Shown here piece by piece: positions 9,166-17,290 of a stretch of 62,208 nucleotides of DNA. Origin of the DNA: Streptomyces sp. NRRL WC-3626. GTDB lineage: Bacteria; Actinomycetota; Actinomycetes; Streptomycetales; Streptomycetaceae. The stretch spans positions 1-62,208 of the forward strand of contig NZ_JOCA01000032.1 of the NCBI RefSeq assembly GCF_000718785.1, read 5' to 3'. The position numbers and the translations under genes are program-made. Every line of letters starts with the position of its first letter. The first letter of the stretch is position 1. The notes below the pieces were generated by a model. That model was not told where the DNA came from and searched no databases. It saw nothing but the letters and a program-made list of their open reading frames with translations.

Positions 9166-9897
9166 ATGACCCTGCTGCGCGACGAACGGCTCGCCGCCGC
9201 CTTCGACCAGGCCGCCCGCCGTTACGACACCCTGGTCGCCGCCAACCCCGGCTACCACGCCCACCTGCGCCGCTCCGCCCGACGTCTCGGGCTGCCCCAC
9301 CGGGGCCGGGGGCTGCGCGTGCTCGACCTCGGCTGCGGCACCGGCGCCTCCACCGCCGCGCTCGCCGCCGTACTGCCCGACGCGCGGATCACCGCGGTGG
9401 ACGCCTCCGCGGGCATGCTGGAACGGGCCGCCGCCAAACCCTGGCCGCCCGGCGTCACCTTCACCCGCGCCCGCGCCGAAGGGCTCGCCGAGGCCGGCGT
9501 GGACGGGCCGTTCGACGCGGTCTTCGCCGCCTACCTGTTCCGCAACGTCACCGACCCCGGCGCCGTGCTCACCACCGTGCGCGGAGTACTCGCCCCCGGC
9601 GGACGGCTCGGCGTCCACGAGTACGCCCTCGGCGGGCGCCGCGTGGACCGGGCCGTGTGGAACCTGGTGTGCCGGGGCATCGTGCAGCCCGCGGCCACCG
9701 CGCTCGGCGACGGCGAGCTGTACCGCCATCTGCGGCGCAGCGTCGTCGAGTTCGACACCGCGGACCGTTTCGCCGGCCGGCTGCGCGCGGCCGGCTTCGA
9801 CGCGGTGCGCGTCCTGCCCCTGCCGGGATGGCAGACGGGCATCGCCCACACCGTCGTCGGCCGGCGGCCCCGTACGGCGAGCGGGGCCGAGGGATGA
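9166..9897 (+). CDS. crtT: SAM-dependent methyltransferase of the carotenoid locus
   Basis: A 243-aa class I methyltransferase. Motif I is LDLGCGTGAS (near residue 55) and post-motif I is ITAVDASAGM. Its sequence style is that of UbiE/MenG-like enzymes. It sits between crtY and crtU, as CrtT does in described Streptomyces isorenieratene clusters, and ends in an ATGA overlap with crtU. The exact methyl acceptor of CrtT is not well established, and aromatic-ring formation is attributed to CrtU. A menaquinone methyltransferase role is an alternative but is disfavoured by context. Confidence 0.8.
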   Translation: MTLLRDERLAAAFDQAARRYDTLVAANPGYHAHLRRSARRLGLPHRGRGLRVLDLGCGTGASTAALAAVLPDARITAVDASAGMLERAAAKPWPPGVTFTRARAEGLAEAGVDGPFDAVFAAYLFRNVTDPGAVLTTVRGVLAPGGRLGVHEYALGGRRVDRAVWNLVCRGIVQPAATALGDGELYRHLRRSVVEFDTADRFAGRLRAAGFDAVRVLPLPGWQTGIAHTVVGRRPRTASGAEG

Positions 9898-11462
9898 CCC
9901 GCCCCGGCCGCCCGGACGCCACCCGGCACGGCCGGGACCGCCGCGCCCGGGTGCTCGCGCCCCCGCCCGGGACCCGGAGGATCGAGGGCACCCGCCCCAC
10001 GACCGCCGTCGTCGGCGGCGGCATCGCCGGACTGGCCGCGGCGACCGCGCTCGCCGAGCGTGGCGTCGCCGTGACGCTCTACGAACGCGAACCCTTCCTC
10101 GGCGGACGGGCCGGAGGCTGGCCCACCCGCCTGGCGGACGGTACGCCGGCGACCATGAGCCGGGGCTTCCACGCCTTCTTCCGTCAGTACTACAACCTGC
10201 GCGGCCTGTTGCGTCGTACCGACCCCGGCCTGGAGCGGCTCACCGGTCTGCCGGACTACCCGCTGTGGCACAGCGACGGACTGCGGGACGGCTTCCGCCA
10301 CGTCCCGCGCACCCCGCCGTGGAGCGCGCTCGGCTTCGCCGCCCTCAGCCCCTCCTTCCGCCTGCGCGACCTGCGCCGTATGAGCCTGCCGGCCGCCCTG
10401 CCGCTGTTCGACGTGCGTGTGCCCGACGTGTACGCACGCCTGGACGGCGTCAGCGCCCACGACTTCCTCGACGCGGTCGGCTTCCCGCCAGGCGCCCGCC
10501 ATCTGGCCTTCGAGGTGTTCTCCCGCAGCTTCTTCGCCGACCCCCGGCGGCTGTCGGCCGCCGAGATGGTCCTGATGTTCCACATCTACTTCCTCGGTTC
10601 CGCCGAGGGACTGCTGTTCGACGTACCCGGCGCGCCCTTCCCCGCCGCCCTGTGGGACCCCCTGGCCGGCTATCTGCGCCGGCACGGCGCCCGGATCCGC
10701 ACCGGCACGGCCGTCGAGCACATCACCCCCGCCGGGGACGGCGGCCACGAGGTCGCCACCACCGCGGAGGAGACCCGTCACGACACCGTCGTCCTCGCCC
10801 TCGACGCCCCGGGACTGCGCCGCCTGGTGGCCGGCTCCGGCCGGCTCGGCGACGGCCCGTGGCGGGAACGGGTCGCGGCGCTGCGCGAAGCCCCGCCGTT
10901 CCTGGTCAGCCGCCTGTGGCTGGACCGGCCCGTGGCACCCGACCGGCCCGCGTTCCTGGGCACCGGCGGCTACGCCGGCCTCGACAACATCAGCGTGCTG
11001 GAGCGCTACGAGGACGAGGCGGCGCGCTGGGCCGCCCGCACCGGCGGCTCCGTGGTCGAACTCCACGCGTACGCGCGGCATCCCGGGGACTCGCGCGAGA
11101 CCGAAGAGAAGGCGCTGATCGGCGAGCTGCACCGCGTGTACCCGGAGACGGCCGGTGCCGGGATCGTCGACGCCCGCCACCTGTGGCGGTCCGACTGCCC
11201 GCTGTTCCCCGTCGGCGGGTACGCCGGCCGGCCCACGGTGCGCACACCGGACCCCGCGCTGGTGGTGGCCGGCGATCTGGTGCGCACCGGTCTGCCGGTG
11301 GCGCTCATGGAACGTGCCGCGACCTCCGGGTTCCTCGCCGCCAACGCCCTGCTCGAGCGCTGGGGAGTGCGCGGGCAGACCCTGTGGACGGTGCCCGGCC
11401 GGGGGCGTGGCGTCCTGCTGCGGTCCCTGGCCCGGCCGGCCGCCGGGGTCCGGCGCGGGTGA
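9894..11462 (+). CDS. crtU: Carotene desaturase/methyltransferase (isorenieratene synthase)
   Basis: A 522-aa FAD protein of the CrtU family, which aromatises the beta-ionone rings of beta-carotene with a 1,2-methyl shift to give isorenieratene. After a basic, probably unstructured N-terminus of about 38 residues comes AVVGGGIAGLAAATALAERG, then FLGGRAGGW. The segment MSRGFHAFFRQYYNLR and the C-terminal GDLVRTGLPVALMERAATSG are typical of the family. The ATG overlaps the crtT stop. This gene determines that the end product is an aromatic carotenoid. Confidence 0.9.
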   Translation: MTRPGRPDATRHGRDRRARVLAPPPGTRRIEGTRPTTAVVGGGIAGLAAATALAERGVAVTLYEREPFLGGRAGGWPTRLADGTPATMSRGFHAFFRQYYNLRGLLRRTDPGLERLTGLPDYPLWHSDGLRDGFRHVPRTPPWSALGFAALSPSFRLRDLRRMSLPAALPLFDVRVPDVYARLDGVSAHDFLDAVGFPPGARHLAFEVFSRSFFADPRRLSAAEMVLMFHIYFLGSAEGLLFDVPGAPFPAALWDPLAGYLRRHGARIRTGTAVEHITPAGDGGHEVATTAEETRHDTVVLALDAPGLRRLVAGSGRLGDGPWRERVAALREAPPFLVSRLWLDRPVAPDRPAFLGTGGYAGLDNISVLERYEDEAARWAARTGGSVVELHAYARHPGDSRETEEKALIGELHRVYPETAGAGIVDARHLWRSDCPLFPVGGYAGRPTVRTPDPALVVAGDLVRTGLPVALMERAATSGFLAANALLERWGVRGQTLWTVPGRGRGVLLRSLARPAAGVRRG

Positions 11463-11517
11463 GCCGGTCGAACACGTCGGTCCGGCACGGCGCGCACGCC
11501 GGCGGTGTGCGGCGCGG

Positions 11518-12600
11518 TCACACGGTGGTGCCGTGGACGACCGTTCCGGAGGACCTGCCGCGCAGACCGGCCGCGCCCTCGCGGACGAAACCCAGGGCCC
11601 GCGGGAAGTCGTGCAGCTGCTCGGCGAGGATGTCCAGCCCCGTCACCAGGGACCCCACCGGAACACTGCGGGCGTCCAGCACGTCGGCGGTCCATTCCAG
11701 GAATCCGGTGAACACCCCCGCGTCGTCCAGGTACAGGGCGGTGGCCAGGAAGTCGAGGATGTGCACCACGTCCTCCGCGGTCCGCTCCCGCCTCGCGGCG
11801 TCGTAGCCGCGCATGGCCGCGAACCGGCTCTCCAGGTCCGTCAGCACCTGTTTGACCAGGCGGCTGCGGGACTGGACCACCATCGTGTACTCCTGGTCCG
11901 CCAGATGCGGCAGGTCGTCGACCACCTGCCGGACCGCGGTGGGGCGCCGCAGCCCCGCCTCCAGCGCGGCGGCCGCCCCGCGGGCGTCCGCGGCCCACCC
12001 GTCGGCGCCCAGGGCGCGCGCGAACCGGCCGTCCTCGCCGAACGCCCTGCCGCCGGCGAGCACGGGCACCCGGACGGCCTGACAGGCGGTGATGGCCGCG
12101 TGCGCGGCCGGAAGATGGGTGGGGATCGAACCCGAGAGCAGGACGGCGTCGGAGTTGGTGTGGTGCTGGTGGGCGACGAGGTGGGGTGTGGGCGTCTGGG
12201 CACCCAGGTAGTCCACCTGCCAGCCCCGCAGCCGCAGGACCTCGGCGACGAGCCGGGCGGGGAAGGCGTGCCATTCGCCGTCGACGCAGGTGACCGTCAC
12301 CCGTCCCCGGTGCGGGGGAGCGGGCCTGGCCGCCGCCGGACGGTGCACGAGGGCGGCGATCACCCGCTCGTTGATGGCCGTGGCGGCGTGTTCCTGGGCC
12401 ACGGTGATGCGGTCGGCGGCCCATTCGGTGCCGATCCGCTCCTGCACCGCCGCGACGACGTCGAGCAGCAGGACCTCCTCCCCGCATCCCGCGTCGAGAC
12501 CGGCCCGTACCGTGTCGACGGCGTCGTACTCACTGCCCTCGAGCACCGCCCGCCAGAGCCGGTCGCGCAGCACGGCGGCCGACGGAGGAGTCCCGCTCAC
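11518..12600 (-). CDS. CarH-like cobalamin-binding protein lacking a MerR domain
   Basis: A 360-aa protein. Residues 10-85 form a B12-binding helical cap with Trp60, Glu70 and His71. The W-x9-EH spacing matches the light-sensing motif of CarH/LitR photoreceptors. Residues 98-210 are the B12-binding Rossmann domain, where Glu109-Trp110-His111 matches the ExH lower-ligand signature. Residues 235-345 are an extra helical domain I cannot assign. There is no N-terminal MerR helix-turn-helix. The GTG start overlaps the stop of the PP2C gene (GTGA), so the two are co-translated. An adenosylcobalamin light-sensor role acting through the phosphatase is inferred. Confidence 0.82.
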   Translation of the reverse strand: MSGTPPSAAVLRDRLWRAVLEGSEYDAVDTVRAGLDAGCGEEVLLLDVVAAVQERIGTEWAADRITVAQEHAATAINERVIAALVHRPAAARPAPPHRGRVTVTCVDGEWHAFPARLVAEVLRLRGWQVDYLGAQTPTPHLVAHQHHTNSDAVLLSGSIPTHLPAAHAAITACQAVRVPVLAGGRAFGEDGRFARALGADGWAADARGAAAALEAGLRRPTAVRQVVDDLPHLADQEYTMVVQSRSRLVKQVLTDLESRFAAMRGYDAARRERTAEDVVHILDFLATALYLDDAGVFTGFLEWTADVLDARSVPVGSLVTGLDILAEQLHDFPRALGFVREGAAGLRGRSSGTVVHGTTV

Positions 12601-14282
12601 GCGTCCCTCCCGGCGCGCGGCGCGCTGATGGCGAGGGTGGCCATGTCGTCGTGGCTGCCGCCGCCCAGCCACTGGGCGGCCAGCATCTGCACCCGCTCCA
12701 CGATCGCCTCTCCCGGCATTCCCGCGCACTCCACCAGTGCCTGCCGCAGCCGGTCCTCCCCGAACAGCTCGTCGCCCAGCGGTCCGCCGCGGGCCTCGGT
12801 GATGCCGTCCGTGTAGAGCAGACACGTCTCCCCGGGCGCCAGCGTCTCCTCGGCCGTCCGCACCGTGACCGAGGGAAGCGCGCCGACGAGGGTGCCGTGC
12901 GTGGCCGCCTCCTCCACCCGGCCGTCGGCGCGCACGAGGAGCGGTGGCATGTGCCCGGCGCTGGTCAGCCTGAGACGCACCCGGCCGTCCTCGCGCCGGA
13001 CGGAGGCCAGCACCAGGGTGGCGAAGCGGGTGTGGTGCGAGCCGAGCAGGGCGCCGTTGAGCAGGGTGAGGACCTGCTGGTGGTCGGCGGCCAGGGGCAG
13101 CAGCGCCTGCAGTGTGTTGCGGATCTTCCCGGTCAGGACCGCCGCGTCCAGGCCCTTGCCGGCCACGTCGCCCAGCACGACGAACGTCTCCCGCGAGGCG
13201 TCGGCCCCGGGGTGGACGTCGTAGAAGTCACCGCCGATCCGTTCGTGGTCGCTGGCCGCGCGGTAGCGGCCCGCGTAGTCCACGCCGTGCAGGCTCTCCA
13301 GGGCCGGCGGCAGGAGTTCCCGCATGAGCGTGGTGGTGATCGCGCTCTGCTCGCTGTAGAGACGCGCGGCCGACAGCGCGGCGCCCGCGCGTGCCGCGAA
13401 GAGCCGGGCGAACGCCTCCTCGTCCGGGGTGAAGGCCCGCTCCGTGCTGGAGCGGAGCAGGATCAGCGCACCGGCGGACACACCGTGCCCCGGCAGCGGG
13501 GTGACGATGACCGAGCCGACGGGCCCGCCGAAGCCGTCCGGGACGACCCAGCCGGGAAGGACACCGGGATCGATCCAGCGCGCGGGCACCGGCGGGAACC
13601 CCTGGAGGGCCTCGGCCAGCCCCGGCACGCCCCGGGGATCGAACTGCAGCGAGCCATGTTCCGCCGGCCGCCCGCGCAGGGCGTGGGTGACGGGATGGCG
13701 GCGGCCGACGGGTGGCAGCACGAGCAGCGCGGCGTCGGCGAGGTGCTCCGCCGCCAGTTGCGCCGCGACCGCCGCGCAGCGCGGCACGTTCAGCGACGCC
13801 AGCAGGGTGCTGGAGACCATGGCCCGGATCTCCGCCTGCTTCCTGGCGACGCGCAGGGACGCTTCGGCCCGGTGGCGGCCGGTGTCGTCCACCAGCCACC
13901 ACGCCACACCGCCGTCCGCGACGGGACCGGGACGGGCTTCGAAGAACCGGTCACCGATCTCCCCCGCGGCCACGGGGCCCGCCGACGCGAAACGCGTTCC
14001 CCCGGTGAGGCTCCGGTGCGCCTCCGCAAGCCAGGGCGGCACCGCGCTCTGCGCGGCGCCCGTGTCCGTCAGTATCAGCCGGGCGGCCGGGTTCTGGTCC
14101 ACGACCGTTCCCTGCGCGTCGAGGACCACCACCGGCCAGGGGGCTTCCTTCCATGTCGGACCGACGCGGACGTCCGTCTCGCGTGGGTGGGCGGGAGAAC
14201 CGGGGGAAGGAATCACAAGCGTAGGCACGCGACGTGCGCACCCCACCACCTCTCTGCCGGGGAAACCGGATTCGGTTGCCAC
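12597..14282 (-). CDS. PP2C-type (SpoIIE/RsbU-like) phosphatase with PAS and GAF domains
   Basis: A 561-aa signalling phosphatase. A PAS-like region (about residues 45-130, PWPVVVLDAQG) is followed by a GAF domain (about 165-310) and a SpoIIE catalytic domain (about 330-555). Metal-binding features are GGDFYDV, GDVAGKGLDAA and YTDGITEARG. Such enzymes usually dephosphorylate an anti-sigma-factor antagonist. It is upstream of, and overlaps, the B12-binding protein. The start is uncertain: GTG at 14282 is used, but a GTG at 14228 preceded by GAGAGG is also possible. The gene is transcribed away from the tiny ORF at 14432. Confidence 0.85.
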   Translation of the reverse strand: MATESGFPGREVVGCARRVPTLVIPSPGSPAHPRETDVRVGPTWKEAPWPVVVLDAQGTVVDQNPAARLILTDTGAAQSAVPPWLAEAHRSLTGGTRFASAGPVAAGEIGDRFFEARPGPVADGGVAWWLVDDTGRHRAEASLRVARKQAEIRAMVSSTLLASLNVPRCAAVAAQLAAEHLADAALLVLPPVGRRHPVTHALRGRPAEHGSLQFDPRGVPGLAEALQGFPPVPARWIDPGVLPGWVVPDGFGGPVGSVIVTPLPGHGVSAGALILLRSSTERAFTPDEEAFARLFAARAGAALSAARLYSEQSAITTTLMRELLPPALESLHGVDYAGRYRAASDHERIGGDFYDVHPGADASRETFVVLGDVAGKGLDAAVLTGKIRNTLQALLPLAADHQQVLTLLNGALLGSHHTRFATLVLASVRREDGRVRLRLTSAGHMPPLLVRADGRVEEAATHGTLVGALPSVTVRTAEETLAPGETCLLYTDGITEARGGPLGDELFGEDRLRQALVECAGMPGEAIVERVQMLAAQWLGGGSHDDMATLAISAPRAGRDA

Positions 14283-14431
14283 CGTCCCCCATCCCTGTCC
14301 GTGAAATCAACCTGCCCGGGCGCCCACGCGCCCGCCGGACGGCTGCGTACCCCGCAGAGGAGGCCCTACTCCTTCTTTCCCCCGTGGCCGAACGGGCACC
14401 CGCCGGACCGCGGGGAGGACACCGGAACGGT

Positions 14432-14581
14432 TCAGCGCCGGCCGCCCCGGAACCGGCCCAGCAGCCGCTGCGCCTGCGCCCGGCGCCGGGGATCGGCCGC
14501 CGCCCGCCGCACCTGCTCGGCCGTGCGCCGCCCCTGAGGGCTCCTGGCGAACTGCTTGATGCGCTCCATCATGCTGGGCAT
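14432..14581 (-). CDS. Very small basic protein (49 aa)
   Basis: It begins MPSMMERIKQFARSPQ and ends in an Arg-rich RLLGRFRGGRR tail, with 17 Arg/Lys among 49 residues. A good ribosome site (AAGGGGAG, about 5 nt before the ATG) and a plausible amphipathic helix support expression. It lies 94 nt beyond the convergent-side end of the DUF6745-like gene on the same strand. It resembles the short basic hypothetical proteins seen in many Streptomyces genomes. The function is unknown, possibly nucleic-acid or membrane binding. Confidence 0.6.
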   Translation of the reverse strand: MPSMMERIKQFARSPQGRRTAEQVRRAAADPRRRAQAQRLLGRFRGGRR

Positions 14582-14675
14582 GGGTGCTCCCCTTCCACGG
14601 GTCCGCTGTGTTCTTGCTCTCCTGCGCCTACCCCCCGCGGGCGTCCTCAGCCCCGTCGGCGGGCCCCGGACGGGC

Positions 14676-15728
14676 TCACGTCTCCTTCAGCGGCTCGTAC
14701 ACCTCCGCCCCCAGGCCGAACGTCCACGCCACACCCTCCCGGGCCGTCCGGGTCGCCGGCGGCACCCGGAGCCAGTACGTGCGGTGGGTGCCGTCCGGTT
14801 CGGGCGTGGAATTGAGGACCTCGACCATGACGACCGGCTCGTCGTCGTCCAGTTCGATCCGCCAGAGCGTGCCCGTGTCGTCCCGGTGCAGAGGCTTCGC
14901 CCCGGAGTCGGCCAGATAGCGGTCGTAGCCGTAGTACTCGAGCATCACCCGGCGCAGTTCGGCGTTCTCCTCCTCCCGGATCCGCTCCGCGGTGAGGGTC
15001 CGCAGCTCCTCCAGGAAGGCGCGGGTCACCGGCATGCCGCGCCAGGCGCACAGCGCGAATCCGTCGGGGAACTCCAGCGCGGGGCCGTCCCCGTGGTCGA
15101 GCCGCCCCGCCTCGTCCCGGTGCAGCGCGACGGGCCGCTCGCACACCACCGCCACCTTCTCGAACGGCCACCACCAGCCGGCGCTGCGGCACACCCGCGC
15201 CGGCCCTTCGAGCGCGGCCCCCTCGGTGTGCAGGGCGGCCAGCCACGGCGCGTCGTGCTGCCCGAGCAGCGCGTCCAGCAGGACCAGCCGTATCTCCGTG
15301 CGCGCGGCCGGGTCGCCGGGGGCGAGCTCGTCGAGCACTCCGGTGCGGATCCGGTCGACCAGCGCCTGCGTGGTGTCCCACAGGGCGCCGCCGGTCTCCG
15401 ACCAGCGCCGGGACCAGCCCGCCGCACCCAACTCCTCGTACATCCGCCCGCGTTCGGCCGCCCACGGCGCGTTGCGCACCGCCTCGCGCACGCTCGCCCC
15501 GAAGTCCGTCCCCTGCCGGACCAGCGTCACGCCCTCGCGCGGCGACCCGGCCCAGAGCACACGCTCCGGTTCGGGCAGCCCCGCGTCGCGGTAGGCCAGC
15601 CGGACGCCCTCCTCCGCCGCCGCGCGGTCGGCGGGACCGGTGTCCGCGGCCCACGCGCGCCAGCGCGCCGTCTCCTGCGAGAGGCTTCCGGTCACGGCGG
15701 CCGCCCCGCTCTCCTGCGTGATCGTCAT
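14676..15728 (-). CDS. DUF6745-like protein
   Basis: A 350-aa soluble protein without signal or membrane segments. The middle (WWWPFEKVAVVCERP) and the HRDDTGTLWRIELDDDEPVVMVEVLNST segments, with a C-terminal GVAWTFGL, fit the pattern I associate with DUF6745; that assignment is from memory. The ATG at 15728 is preferred over the one 7 codons upstream because AGGGGAC lies 7 nt ahead. It follows the 108-aa gene at 58 nt spacing and is probably co-transcribed with it. It is divergent from the STM4015-STM4011 operon. No enzymatic motif is evident. Confidence 0.65.
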   Translation of the reverse strand: MTITQESGAAAVTGSLSQETARWRAWAADTGPADRAAAEEGVRLAYRDAGLPEPERVLWAGSPREGVTLVRQGTDFGASVREAVRNAPWAAERGRMYEELGAAGWSRRWSETGGALWDTTQALVDRIRTGVLDELAPGDPAARTEIRLVLLDALLGQHDAPWLAALHTEGAALEGPARVCRSAGWWWPFEKVAVVCERPVALHRDEAGRLDHGDGPALEFPDGFALCAWRGMPVTRAFLEELRTLTAERIREEENAELRRVMLEYYGYDRYLADSGAKPLHRDDTGTLWRIELDDDEPVVMVEVLNSTPEPDGTHRTYWLRVPPATRTAREGVAWTFGLGAEVYEPLKET

Positions 15729-15786
15729 CGTCGACGTCCCCTGTTCCATGGTCGGGTGTGAAGTTCCGTACGCTCGCCCGGTCCGG

Positions 15787-16113
15787 TCAGTCGGCCACCA
15801 GCCGCACCGAGCCGGGGACGTACTCCCGCTGCCGGATCACCCGGAACCAGCCCTTCGGCAGCGCGATCGCCGCGTGCTCCTCGTGGACCACCCGGCCGCC
15901 CTCGGGCAGATGCAGCAGGAACGGCCCGTACGGGCCCGGCTCACGCACGAGTTCGCCCCGCCCGACCACGGCGTGCGCGTGTCCGGTGACCTCGCCCAGC
16001 GCCAGCACCAGCCGGCCCCTGGCGTCCCGCGGCTCCTTGGGCGCGTCCGGAACATGGGACGGCACCGCCTCGTCCGCGACGGGCACGATCAGCACGTCTC
16101 CCTGCCGGTACAT
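15787..16113 (-). CDS. Small conserved protein of unknown function (108 aa)
   Basis: A compact beta-rich protein beginning MYRQGDVLIVPVADEAVP. Gly-His-Ala-His (TGHAHAV, near residue 46) and VHEEHAAIALPKGWFRVIRQREY give it the look of a small fold that may bind a metal or ligand. GGAGGGGAG precedes the ATG. It is the first gene of the minus-strand unit with the DUF6745-like gene, and shares a divergent promoter region with the radical SAM operon. I know similar proteins only as hypothetical; the function is unknown. Confidence 0.65.
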   Translation of the reverse strand: MYRQGDVLIVPVADEAVPSHVPDAPKEPRDARGRLVLALGEVTGHAHAVVGRGELVREPGPYGPFLLHLPEGGRVVHEEHAAIALPKGWFRVIRQREYVPGSVRLVAD

Positions 16114-16166
16114 GACTCTCCCCTCCACTCCGGCGCACCCTGCTCCGGAGCCCATGCCGCAGACAG

Positions 16167-16233
16167 TACGAGCCGCCACTGACAACGGACCGTCACCAGC
16201 CCCGCCACCGGGCGTTGTCAGTCGCTGTTGGTA
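16167..16233. promoter_or_regulatory. Mirrored 19-mer promoter elements in a divergent intergenic region
   Basis: Plus strand 16215-16233 reads TTGTCAGTCGCTGTTGGTA. Minus strand 16185-16167 reads TTGTCAGTGGCGGCTCGTA. They match at 15 of 19 positions and face outward, one toward the 108-aa gene and one toward the first STM4015 gene. The shared TTGTCAGT arms also form a 10-bp inverted repeat (16178-16187 with 16213-16222, counting the flanking CG). They could be a shared alternative-sigma promoter pair or operator half-sites. Confidence 0.6.
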
Positions 16234-16323
16234 GAACTGCTGCACGCACCGCCGGACGGCCCGCACCCCGTGCGCCGACCCGGCCCCGCCTTCCTTCACC
16301 CACCGCACGACAGGAGAGCCCGG

Positions 16324-17280
16324 ATGACCATCGGAGGCCACCTCGAGGAGCTGTACGGGCTCCCCGTGTTCCCCTTCGCCGAGGGCACGGGCCCGGCGAC
16401 GCCGCCCGAGCCCGGCTCCGTGGCCTGGCGGCCGGCCGGCGGGACGTACGACGACGACATGGGATGGGCGGAGGGGTTCGCCCGCTTCTGCGCCGAGGTC
16501 GACACCACACGGGTGCGCGCCCTGGTCGTCGGCATGTGGGACGACGCCTACGACTCCGGCCCGACCGACGTCATCGAGGCGCTGCTGGCCGCGCGTGACC
16601 GGCTGCCCGCGCTGCGGGCGCTGTTCCTCGGCGACATCGTGTTCGAGGAGTGCGAGATCTCCTGGATCCACCAGACCGACGTCACCGGGCTGCTCGCCGG
16701 TTTCCCCGCGCTGGAGGAGTTCGGTGTGCGCGGCGGCCAGGGCCTGGTGTTCCCCGCCCTGCGCCACGACGGACTGCGGAAGCTGGTCGTGGAGACCGGA
16801 GGACTCCCCGTGGAGGTGGTGCGCGGGATCGCGGCCAGTGAACTGCCCGCGCTGGAACACCTCGACCTGTGGCTGGGCACCTCGTGGTACGGCGCCGACA
16901 GCGAGGTCACCGACCTGGAACCGATCCTCTCCGGCGCCCGGCTGCCCCGGCTGCGGCACCTGGCCCTGCGCAACAGCGAGATCCAGGACGAGGTCGCCGC
17001 CGCCGTCGCGTCCGCGCCGGTCGTCGCCCGCCTCGAGGTGCTCGACCTGTCCATGGGCACCCTCGGAGACGAAGGCGCCACCGCCCTGCTCGGCGGCCAG
17101 CCGCTCACCCACCTCAAGCGGCTGGACCTGCACCACAACTACCTGAGCGAGCCCCTCCGGCAGCGCATACGGGACACGCTGGAACCGGCGGGTGTCGAGG
17201 TGGACCTCGACGACAACGACGCCGACCGCGACGAGGACGAGGACGGCACCGTCCACCGCTTCGTCGCCGTGGGGGAGTGA
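16324..17280 (+). CDS. STM4015 family leucine-rich-repeat protein, copy 1
   Basis: A 318-aa protein with irregular leucine-rich repeats from about residue 85 to 290 (LPALRALFLGDI, LPALEHLDLWLG, LPRLRHLALRNSEI, VARLEVLDLSMG, LTHLKRLDLHHN), ending in an acidic tail. This is the architecture NCBI names the STM4015 family after its Salmonella member. The ATG follows AGGAGAG. It is first in a six-gene operon and is followed after 10 nt by a clear paralogue. LRR folds are binding scaffolds, so it may recognise a partner or substrate of the two radical SAM enzymes; that is inference. Confidence 0.85.
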   Translation: MTIGGHLEELYGLPVFPFAEGTGPATPPEPGSVAWRPAGGTYDDDMGWAEGFARFCAEVDTTRVRALVVGMWDDAYDSGPTDVIEALLAARDRLPALRALFLGDIVFEECEISWIHQTDVTGLLAGFPALEEFGVRGGQGLVFPALRHDGLRKLVVETGGLPVEVVRGIAASELPALEHLDLWLGTSWYGADSEVTDLEPILSGARLPRLRHLALRNSEIQDEVAAAVASAPVVARLEVLDLSMGTLGDEGATALLGGQPLTHLKRLDLHHNYLSEPLRQRIRDTLEPAGVEVDLDDNDADRDEDEDGTVHRFVAVGE

Positions 17281-17290
17281 GCGCGTCCCC

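Noticed and set aside
6698..9169. 823-aa plus-strand ORF spanning crtI and crtY
   Set aside because: It crosses two real genes in other frames and has no domain; typical GC shadow.
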